This document shows, in pieces, positions 1 to 5,446 of a stretch of DNA of 5,446 bases (positions within the stretch are counted from its first letter, which is position 1; each line of letters opens with the position of its first letter). Made by a program: the position numbers and the translations under genes. Below the pieces are notes generated by a model. The model searched no databases and was not told the DNA's origin. It saw only the letters and a list, made by a program, of their open reading frames with translations. The DNA comes from Bacteroidales bacterium (GTDB lineage Bacteria > Bacteroidota > Bacteroidia > Bacteroidales > JAADJA01), in contig JAOZOC010000249.1 of assembly GCA_029933495.1 (NCBI GenBank), positions 1 to 5,446 on the forward strand, written 5' to 3'.

Positions 1-1269
1 GTCAATGGTTCCATCTTCATTAAAACGCATAATGAAAAAATCAGTATCCTGATCCAGTCCATAATTATAATATACATCCAACTCTCCCGTAACAATGATT
101 TTTTCATAACTTTCTATTACCGATAACTTTCTAACCGAATTAAAATCATCATAATTATACGACACTATTCCATTCTCCCCGAAAGCACCGTTCAATTGTC
201 CGTTTGGCAAAACATCAGCTAAAACAACTCTTTTGCTTTCCCTTCCTAATACAATAAAACCCTCATTTCCCCGGACAAAAACGGAACGTGCGGAGACAGG
301 ATTATCGGGGCAACACATATTGACGGCTATTCCCTCCTGACCAAATTCATTGTCTAAACTTCCATTTTGATTGATTCTTGCAAATAACAAATCGTCATAG
401 TCTATAATGCTTAGCAATAGATATTTGTCATCTCCGGTATTATTGATACAGATATTTCCATCAATATCATATCCCATATCGGCAAGGAGTTTTCCGTCAC
501 TGCTGAAGGTCGTATCCAAATTTCCATCGGGATGAAGCCTGAGCATTGGAACAATATTTTGACTTTCCTCCGTATTGCCCAATAAAAGTATTTTACCGTC
601 ATTCAGTACCTTTTGATACACACAATTACTATTGTAAGGATTGAAATCAAAGGAAGCTGTTCCGTCATCGCCGAACTCAGCAATTTCTTGTCCGGTTTCA
701 TCTAATTTAGAGACAAAGAATTTTTTGTGCGATGTCTCAAAAGATTTAGTCCCACTTATCAAAATATTATTGTTATCCATTAATCCTAAAGAGTAAACAG
801 CAACAGAAGTGTATTTTTTTACACCCATATTGCCAAAGGAGTTATCAATATTACCATCAGCGGAATACCGCGCAATGAAAGATTCCGGCTCACCACTCTC
901 CGGTGTATTACTTGCCGTAAAAATAATACTCCCTTCATTAGAAATAGCCACCTGGCAAATAAGTGATCCGAAACTGCTGAGTTGTCTGTCGGTAAAAACT
1001 ACTCCTTCTTCCCCGAAATCAGGATCAATAAGGCCGTTTTCCAGATATTTAACTATTACGATCGAGGGCCCGTTTTCATCATCACGTATAACATATCCAA
1101 TCACAATTATTTCGCCCGACGGCAAAGTCGCCACTGCTTTTATTCTATTTATGTTTTCGTGAAGCATATAGTCCTCCCAGCTATCCTTTTCTCTGCAAGA
1201 ATTTGTTAGCAGTAAAATGAAAAAGCTAATAAAAAATATCAAAAGTTTGCCTGGTCTTTTTATATTCAT
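1..1269 (-). CDS. Delta-60 (DUF5122) repeat lipoprotein, C-terminus beyond the window
   Basis: The frame is open from the ATG at 1269 to the window edge: 423 residues with no stop, so the 3' end is missing. Two in-frame TAA codons just upstream make this the first possible start. Residues 1-24 form a lipoprotein signal peptide (basic start, then a Phe/Leu/Ile-rich core) ending in LTNSC, with the lipidated Cys at 25. An acidic stretch, REKDSWED, follows. The rest consists of repeats of about 54-63 residues with a G-x-[IL]-[DN]-x-x-FG-x-x-G core. They begin near residues 74, 134, 188, 244, 298, 352 and 415, and the last is cut by the edge. Each is preceded or followed by a hydrophobic strand such as EIIVIG, NILISG, KILLLG or KIIVTG. 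This matches the delta-60/DUF5122 repeat, thought to fold as beta-propeller-like blades. The fourth repeat is degenerate (FS for FG). Cysteines lie at 105, 216, 274, 319 and 320. The family is usually extracytoplasmic; its ligand or role is unknown. The gene starts 37 bases after the EnvC-like gene. Confidence 0.88.
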   Translation of the reverse strand, partial: MNIKRPGKLLIFFISFFILLLTNSCREKDSWEDYMLHENINRIKAVATLPSGEIIVIGYVIRDDENGPSIVIVKYLENGLIDPDFGEEGVVFTDRQLSSFGSLICQVAISNEGSIIFTASNTPESGEPESFIARYSADGNIDNSFGNMGVKKYTSVAVYSLGLMDNNNILISGTKSFETSHKKFFVSKLDETGQEIAEFGDDGTASFDFNPYNSNCVYQKVLNDGKILLLGNTEESQNIVPMLRLHPDGNLDTTFSSDGKLLADMGYDIDGNICINNTGDDKYLLLSIIDYDDLLFARINQNGSLDNEFGQEGIAVNMCCPDNPVSARSVFVRGNEGFIVLGRESKRVVLADVLPNGQLNGAFGENGIVSYNYDDFNSVRKLSVIESYEKIIVTGELDVYYNYGLDQDTDFFIMRFNEDGTID

Positions 1270-1286
1270 AATGTTTTAGTTTTAAG

Positions 1287-1294
1287 CAAAAGTA
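1287..1294 (-). promoter_or_regulatory. Possible Bacteroidota -7 promoter element
   Basis: On the minus strand the 37-base gap before the delta-60 lipoprotein gene contains TACTTTTG, an exact match to the TAnnTTTG -7 element of the major sigma factor in Bacteroidota. It would start transcription about 10 bases before the ATG, giving a very short leader. I see no good TTTG -33 element at the usual distance, where the sequence lies inside the end of the upstream gene. In AT-rich DNA the short motif arises by chance, so this is only a candidate for separate transcription of the last gene. Confidence 0.2.
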
Positions 1295-1306
1295 TAAAAA
1301 CTATTC

Positions 1307-2545
1307 CTATTTCGCCAGCCAGTTCTCCGGATTCAGGAGTGACTTCCCTTTCCAAAGTTCGAAATGAAGTTCTGTTTTAGCATCTTTTATATCGGTATGG
1401 ATTACCCCGACTTCCTGTTTTGCAGTTACCATATCGCCTTTTTTAACAAATACATCAACAAGGTTGGAGTAAACTGACAAATACTCACCATGCCTTACCA
1501 TTACAACGTAGTAGTAGCTAGGAATAGAAATGACACGTGTCACCTCCCCACCAAATATTGCCCTGGCTTTGGTGGCTTTGGCTGTAAGAATATCAATACC
1601 ATTATTTTTAATTTTAACATTTTTCAACACCGGATGAGGATGTGTTCCGAAAGTGCCGGAAATCATTCCTCTTTCTACTGGCCAGGGCAGTCGTCCTTTG
1701 TTTGAGGCAAAATCGTTTGAAAGCTTAAGTTCAGCAGGCGTAAGAGCAAATCCGGAAGTTTCGGTTGTACCTGATTTTTCTGACGCAAGCCTGATCTCCT
1801 CTGCAATAATCTTTTCAATCTCCCTTTCCAGCTTTCTTGCTGCCCTCTCCTTTTTTCTGATAGCAGCTTTCAGCTCCTTCTCCTTTGAATTTAACTTCTT
1901 AAATGTCCTGTTTTGTTGACTCTTCTCCTGACTAAGGTTACTCTTCTCCTCCTCAACCACCTGAACCAGCAATACCTTTTCTGCTTTAATGACTTTCAGA
2001 TTTTTTAATGTTTCGTTAATTTCATTTTCCGTCTTTACAATTAATTCTGCCTGATTGCGTCTGTATGCGGTATATTGCTGAAAATATTTTATCCTTTTAT
2101 ACGCCTGATTAAAATCTTTAGACGAAAAAATAAACATCAGCTTATCATATGAATTTCTATTTTTATAAGCATAAAAGATCATTTTTGCATACTCCTCTTT
2201 AAGATTTTTCAGATCATTATTAAGCTCGGCCAGGATTTCATTGTTGAGAACTATTTGATCATCAACCGTTTTTATCTGTGAGTTTATATTTTGAATAAGT
2301 TTTTCACGGCTCGATATCTGTTGATTCAAAATAACAAGCTGATTAAGGGTGGTTTTTTGGGTCTTTTTCGTCTCATTCAGAAGCCTGTTATTATATTCAA
2401 TTTCTTTCTCAATCTTTTGTTTTGAAGCCTGTAATTTTGCTTTCTGGTTCTGTGAGAAAAGAGGGTTGATACCTGGCAGGAGGACAAGTAGCATGAAAAC
2501 AACAGCTGACAAAAATATTTTTCTATTGTAAGCCCTATCCCTCAT
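1307..2545 (-). CDS. EnvC-like murein hydrolase activator (coiled coil plus degenerate LytM/M23 domain)
   Basis: The protein has 412 residues. The ATG at 2545 is fixed by an in-frame TAA six codons upstream. Residues 1-31 look like a Sec signal peptide (basic RDRAYNRK, hydrophobic core about 11-24, cleavage near LFS-Q), so it should act in the periplasm. Residues about 36-125 and 165-257 are charged, heptad-like coiled coils, and a LytM/peptidase M23 domain spans about 285-412 (LPWPV, GTFGTHPHPV, GIDIL, VGVIHT, LHFELW). Length and layout match EnvC. The zinc site is degenerate. The HxxxD motif reads NNGID, keeping D318 with Asn at 314; the usual YxHL His is N361 in YSNL; and HxH reads ELH, keeping only H394. 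E. coli EnvC, which lacks catalytic residues, activates amidases AmiA/AmiB under FtsEX control during division. A similar role here is inferred, and the partners are not in the window. The gene lies 44 bases after the DUF4292 gene. Annotation as an active metallopeptidase would probably be wrong. Confidence 0.9.
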   Translation of the reverse strand: MRDRAYNRKIFLSAVVFMLLVLLPGINPLFSQNQKAKLQASKQKIEKEIEYNNRLLNETKKTQKTTLNQLVILNQQISSREKLIQNINSQIKTVDDQIVLNNEILAELNNDLKNLKEEYAKMIFYAYKNRNSYDKLMFIFSSKDFNQAYKRIKYFQQYTAYRRNQAELIVKTENEINETLKNLKVIKAEKVLLVQVVEEEKSNLSQEKSQQNRTFKKLNSKEKELKAAIRKKERAARKLEREIEKIIAEEIRLASEKSGTTETSGFALTPAELKLSNDFASNKGRLPWPVERGMISGTFGTHPHPVLKNVKIKNNGIDILTAKATKARAIFGGEVTRVISIPSYYYVVMVRHGEYLSVYSNLVDVFVKKGDMVTAKQEVGVIHTDIKDAKTELHFELWKGKSLLNPENWLAK

Positions 2546-2589
2546 TTGTATAATTGTTGTTATAAAATCAAAACTTCAAAAATAAGCTA

Positions 2590-3414
2590 TTATTGAATAC
2601 GTGAATACTTTGAAGGAATTTTAAAGGGAAATTTCTGAGGCTGATCAACAGTAATTTTTGAATATTTCAACTTTACATTAATGGGGTTATCTGCTGAAAG
2701 GTTATAATAAATAGTTCCGGAGAATAACTGCCCGTTGATATCTTGGAAATCAGAGTATTCAGCTTCTAATTTTCTGCTATTCTCAACTGTCTCCTTTATT
2801 TTCATACGGGTAATTTTGAAGGTTTCCGGATTGAGATAGATATTCTGGATAAAAATACGGCTGGCATCATCAGCTGTCTTCACATATTTTTTAAGCTTAT
2901 GCCTTCCGGCCGTAACAAGGTGGTACTCCTTACTATCATAGCTTGCATTAAATTTGCCGTCTTCGTAGTAAGTCAGGTCATTGCCAATAATCAGAGATTG
3001 CAAAACATCAAAATCCACATTGGAATTAAGAAAATCCTTCACGAATCTGTTATCACCAAGAAAATAGGTTTTTTTAAGCCGGTTCATGAATTTAATCGAA
3101 TCATTCGTAATAAGTATCCTTGCCATTTCAATACCGAGAGCAGGCGAAAGGCTTATCCAAATGGCGCTGTCTTTCCTTATCCTGATCTGACCCTTTAAAG
3201 AGTTTTTATTACCGTTACTGATTAAATCAAGACTAAATTTTGCAGTAATATTTTCAAACTTAAATTGATTCTCTTTCAGTTTTTCAAACAGATAATCTGC
3301 TCCATACTCTTTAAGCGGTTTTTTCACTACTCTTCTTGTTGTTTTACAAGATGTAAAAACAGCAATAAGCAGGACAATGGTTAATATTATCTTTATTTCT
3401 ATATTGATCTTCAC
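2590..3414 (-). CDS. DUF4292 family lipoprotein (LolA/LolB-like fold suspected)
   Basis: The protein has 274 residues and starts at GTG (3414). A TGA three codons upstream and a complete lipoprotein signal peptide right after the GTG decide this start; the next in-frame Met is near residue 98. Residues 1-22 are the signal and Cys23 follows VFTS. The sequence after the Cys is basic (KTTRRVVKK), which argues against surface export. The mature part alternates polar and hydrophobic residues as expected of antiparallel beta strands. It includes IRIRKDSAIWISLSPALGIE at 77-96, a strand around ILITNDSIKFMNR at 100-112, and the closing KFPFKIPSKY at 261-270. This pattern fits DUF4292, which resembles the LolA/LolB lipoprotein-carrier fold. 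A role in moving lipoproteins or other lipids at the outer membrane is inference. The gene ends in tandem stops, TAA then TAG, and sits between the TPR lipoprotein gene and the EnvC-like gene. Confidence 0.85.
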   Translation of the reverse strand: MKINIEIKIILTIVLLIAVFTSCKTTRRVVKKPLKEYGADYLFEKLKENQFKFENITAKFSLDLISNGNKNSLKGQIRIRKDSAIWISLSPALGIEMARILITNDSIKFMNRLKKTYFLGDNRFVKDFLNSNVDFDVLQSLIIGNDLTYYEDGKFNASYDSKEYHLVTAGRHKLKKYVKTADDASRIFIQNIYLNPETFKITRMKIKETVENSRKLEAEYSDFQDINGQLFSGTIYYNLSADNPINVKLKYSKITVDQPQKFPFKIPSKYSRIQ

Positions 3415-3460
3415 TTGAAATCAATTAAATATTGAACTTTATTTGAATTTTAACTTTTTA

Positions 3461-3490
3461 TTTGTGCTTTGAGTTTTGTGCTTTGAGTTT
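3461..3490. repeat. 14-base tandem repeat with 7-base periodicity in an intergenic gap
   Basis: The unit TTTGTGCTTTGAGT occurs twice back to back (3461-3474 and 3475-3488), followed by two bases of a third copy. Each unit is itself two related heptamers, TTTGTGC and TTTGAGT. The flank at 3431-3460 has looser versions of the same words (TTGAACTTT, TTTGAATTT, TAACTTT), as if an older heptamer array had decayed. It lies within the 78-base gap between the TPR and DUF4292 genes. It has no dyad symmetry and so is not a terminator. Its function is unknown; slippage-generated sequence is the simplest reading. Confidence 0.85.
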
Positions 3491-3492
3491 CC

Positions 3493-5220
3493 CTATTCCA
3501 CCAACTTCTTCTCCTTAACCTTCCTGTCAAGATTCTTTGATCCTCCACCACCTGTATTCTTAGCCTTTTCCCAATATTGCAAAGCCTCATCTTTCCTGTC
3601 AAGATTCCACAAGATATCACCATAATGTTCCAGTACATCAGCATCCTTATCCCCGCCATTATCAAGGGCTCTTTTTATTAAAAACTCGGCATCGCTGAAA
3701 TTCCCTTTCATATACAAAACCCAACCGTAAGTATCAAGATTAGCCGAACTATTAGGTTTCAAATCCACCGATTTTTTAGCCATTTCGGCAGCCTTATCCA
3801 GCCTCTCATTCCGCAGGGAAAGATAATAGGCATAGTTGTTTAAAACAAAGTCATTATTAGGGTTTATTTGCAGGACCTCATCATAGCATTTATCTGATTT
3901 CTGGTTATCTCCAACCTGATTATATGCATCACCAAGATATGTTAGAAATTGCTCCTTAAGTTGCGGATTGTTAACCACATAATTAACGCCTACACTCAAA
4001 ATATCAACACATTTATCCCACTCCTTTTTCATATAGTAAACACCCCCGGCAAACAGATAAGGTACGGGCATTTCGGGGAACAGGTCAATTGTACGCACAC
4101 TTTCATCCAGCAGGGCATCATTATCTTCAAGCTGCGAATCGATAAACAGAAGTTGCTCCCAAACGACATATTTACTGCTGTCCATTGAGATAACCGTCCT
4201 GAAAGCGGTGCGGGCATCCTCAAAACGGTCGTCCTGATAAAGAAGATCACCATAAATTGACCACGCTTTCGGATCATCGGGATGAACCTTTATCAATATT
4301 TCCGCAAGCTGAAATGCCTCATCTTTATTGTCTTTGTAATACTCATTGGCCGTATAGTACGAAAGCAGTATCTGAACCTTCGTGTCAATGTCAAGATTTT
4401 TGTTGGAAAATCCTATTTTTAGCTCTTCAAATGCTTTTTTATCTTCTCCGTTTTTTTTATAGTAATCAGCCAAAGAGACGTGAATATATGGATCATCAGG
4501 ATCGAGCTCTTTTATTATATGATATGTCTCGAGTGCCTTATCGTTCATCCCGTTGTTAAGATACATCTCGGCAAGAATACCATAAAAGCGGGTCTCCTTA
4601 GGATATTGAGCGACCAGCTTCTCTATTTCGGTAATAGCCTTCTCAGGGTTGTTTTCCTGTAGATAAAGATTTTGCTTTTTCATGGAAATATCCTCAGTAA
4701 TGCCAATCTTTTCTTCAAGCTGGTTAAAAGTTTCGATAGCTTTATCATTCTTACCGGCATAGATATAAGCTACTGCCAGACGATTGTAATAGTCAGGGTT
4801 GTTAGGGCTTAGCTCCAAAACTCTTTTAAAAACATTAACCGCAGCATCATACTGTTCAAAGGATTGCAACAGACTTCCGTAAAGCAACATATAAAATTTA
4901 TTTCCGGAATCAATTTTTGTTGCCTGCCTGGCATATATCAGAGCTTCGTGCCGATTGTTCTTCATCAGACTGATCTTGGCCAGCTCAAACATCGCCGCAG
5001 CATCATTATTGTTCAGTTGGATACACTTTTTATAAAGCTTTTCCGCCTCCTCATAGTTGCCCGTTATGTATGCTTTTGTTGCATCATAATAGACTGAAGA
5101 ATTGTCTTCGACCTTTCCCTCTTTCTCTCCTGACTTCCCAGATAACTTTTCTCCTGATTTACATGAGAAAATAACTAAAGGAAAAACTATTAATATTAAT
5201 ATTCGGAGTTTGATATTCAT
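3493..5220 (-). CDS. TPR-repeat outer-membrane lipoprotein
   Basis: The protein has 575 residues. The ATG at 5220 is fixed by an in-frame TAA four codons upstream, with an A/T-rich leader and no Shine-Dalgarno site. Residues 1-19 are a lipoprotein signal peptide ending in VIFSC, with Cys20 as the lipid site. A short Lys/Gly/Ser/Glu linker (21-40) contains KSGEK twice. From about 42 to 558 the protein is almost all tetratricopeptide repeats of about 34 residues. Clear units lie near 42-75, 108-141, 142-170, 211-243, 316-348, 421-455, 456-490 and 526-555, recognisable by A/G at helix-packing positions and by loops such as LDPDDP and INPNND. The tail (559-575) is glycine- then lysine-rich. TPR arrays bind other proteins, so this is probably a scaffold at the periplasmic face of the outer membrane. 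The partner is not known; the neighbours suggest cell-wall or lipoprotein functions. Being 31 bases after dut suggests cotranscription. No enzyme domain is visible. Confidence 0.9.
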   Translation of the reverse strand: MNIKLRILILIVFPLVIFSCKSGEKLSGKSGEKEGKVEDNSSVYYDATKAYITGNYEEAEKLYKKCIQLNNNDAAAMFELAKISLMKNNRHEALIYARQATKIDSGNKFYMLLYGSLLQSFEQYDAAVNVFKRVLELSPNNPDYYNRLAVAYIYAGKNDKAIETFNQLEEKIGITEDISMKKQNLYLQENNPEKAITEIEKLVAQYPKETRFYGILAEMYLNNGMNDKALETYHIIKELDPDDPYIHVSLADYYKKNGEDKKAFEELKIGFSNKNLDIDTKVQILLSYYTANEYYKDNKDEAFQLAEILIKVHPDDPKAWSIYGDLLYQDDRFEDARTAFRTVISMDSSKYVVWEQLLFIDSQLEDNDALLDESVRTIDLFPEMPVPYLFAGGVYYMKKEWDKCVDILSVGVNYVVNNPQLKEQFLTYLGDAYNQVGDNQKSDKCYDEVLQINPNNDFVLNNYAYYLSLRNERLDKAAEMAKKSVDLKPNSSANLDTYGWVLYMKGNFSDAEFLIKRALDNGGDKDADVLEHYGDILWNLDRKDEALQYWEKAKNTGGGGSKNLDRKVKEKKLVE

Positions 5221-5251
5221 ATAAATTTTTTAAATCTTCAATCTCAAATAT

Positions 5252-5446
5252 TTACTTTGTTCCGGTACTTCCAAATCCGCCTGCACCCCGCTCTGTCTCT
5301 TTCAATTCATCAACTTCTATCCATTCGGCCTGTTCGTGACTTGCAATGACCATCTGTGCGATACGCTCGCCGTCGTTAACAACAAACTCATCATTGGAAA
5401 TGTTTGCAAGAATTATCTTTATTTCACCACGATAGTCTGCATCAAT
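5252..5446 (-). CDS. dut: dUTP diphosphatase (dUTPase), C-terminal part
   Basis: This is the last 64 codons and stop of a gene that begins beyond the right edge. Three of the five trimeric dUTPase motifs are present and intact: motif 3 as IDADYRGEI at the edge, supplying the catalytic Asp and the Tyr that packs on the deoxyribose; motif 4 as GERIAQMVI; and motif 5 as ERGAGGFGSTG, the mobile glycine-rich tail that closes over the substrate. The enzyme hydrolyses dUTP to dUMP and pyrophosphate in the cytoplasm, keeping uracil out of DNA and feeding thymidylate synthesis. The family is usually about 140-150 residues, so a little over half lies outside the window. It precedes the TPR lipoprotein gene by 31 bases on the same strand. 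No sign of damage. Confidence 0.97.
   Translation of the reverse strand: MDADYRGEIKIILANISNDEFVVNDGERIAQMVIASHEQAEWIEVDELKETERGAGGFGSTGTK

Noticed and set aside
411..602. Minus-strand 63-codon frame
   Set aside because: It is in another frame of the same strand, inside the delta-60 gene, and shows no recognisable family motif.
809..1209. Plus-strand open frames of 117 and 75 codons
   Set aside because: They lie opposite the delta-60 lipoprotein gene, whose repeat motifs show the minus strand is coding. The plus-strand translations show no recognisable motif.
1270..1306. Possible terminator between the EnvC-like and delta-60 genes
   Set aside because: There is a run of T residues on the minus strand but no GC-rich stem before it, so no intrinsic terminator can be supported.
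2577..2584. A second TAnnTTTG match (TATTTTTG, minus strand) before the EnvC-like gene
   Set aside because: It sits in an AT-rich gap, lacks a -33 element, and falls inside a cluster that looks cotranscribed. A chance match is most likely.
3521..3607. Exact 15-base repeat TTCCTGTCAAGATTC at 3521-3535 and 3593-3607
   Set aside because: Both copies encode NLDRK in the same reading frame near the end of the TPR protein. Short repeats are expected in a TPR gene, and there is no sign of a mobile or regulatory element.
3450..3665. Minus-strand 71-codon frame overlapping the end of the TPR gene and the tandem repeat
   Set aside because: It overlaps the TPR coding frame, and its last residues come from the intergenic heptamer repeat. 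No signal peptide, family motif or start context supports it.
4029..4662. Several 60-100 codon frames on both strands inside the TPR gene
   Set aside because: The TPR frame is continuous with clear repeat units throughout, so these are shadow frames.
5122..5160. Duplicated KSGEK in the linker after the lipidated Cys of the TPR protein
   Set aside because: This is low-complexity sequence typical of lipoprotein tethers. The two DNA copies differ at synonymous positions, so it is not a recent slippage product.

Overview
The window looks like ordinary chromosomal DNA from a member of the Bacteroidota. Three things point there: the AT-rich sequence; the lack of clear Shine-Dalgarno sites, with A/T-rich stretches before the starts instead; and the gene order dut, TPR lipoprotein, DUF4292 lipoprotein, EnvC-like LytM protein, which I recall as recurring in this phylum (from memory, not searched). 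I cannot name a genus.

All five genes lie on the minus strand, so transcription runs from high to low coordinates. In that order they are: the last 64 residues of dUTPase (dut, 5252-5446, cut by the right edge); a 575-residue TPR lipoprotein (3493-5220); a 274-residue DUF4292 lipoprotein with a GTG start (2590-3414); a 412-residue coiled-coil/LytM protein of the EnvC type (1307-2545); and a lipoprotein built of delta-60 (DUF5122) repeats (1-1269), which has no stop in the window and is cut by the left edge. The gaps are 31, 78, 44 and 37 bases. No convincing terminator is visible in any of them, so a single transcript is plausible. In-frame stops a few codons upstream fix all four visible starts.

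The common theme after dut is the cell envelope. Two predicted lipoproteins, one repeat-rich and one resembling the LolA/LolB fold family, precede a LytM protein whose zinc site has lost most of its ligands. That protein is therefore better read as an activator of cell-wall amidases than as a peptidase. The final delta-60 lipoprotein has an acidic stretch after its lipidated Cys, unlike the other two, and may be surface exposed. It is probably a lineage-specific neighbour rather than part of the conserved cluster.

Outside the genes, the only structured DNA is a 14-base tandem duplication with 7-base periodicity in the 78-base gap after the TPR gene, plus a weak match to the Bacteroidota -7 promoter element before the delta-60 gene. 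I found no RNA gene, CRISPR array, insertion sequence or phage feature, and no clear sign of an undescribed system. The most interesting point is how the envelope genes are grouped.
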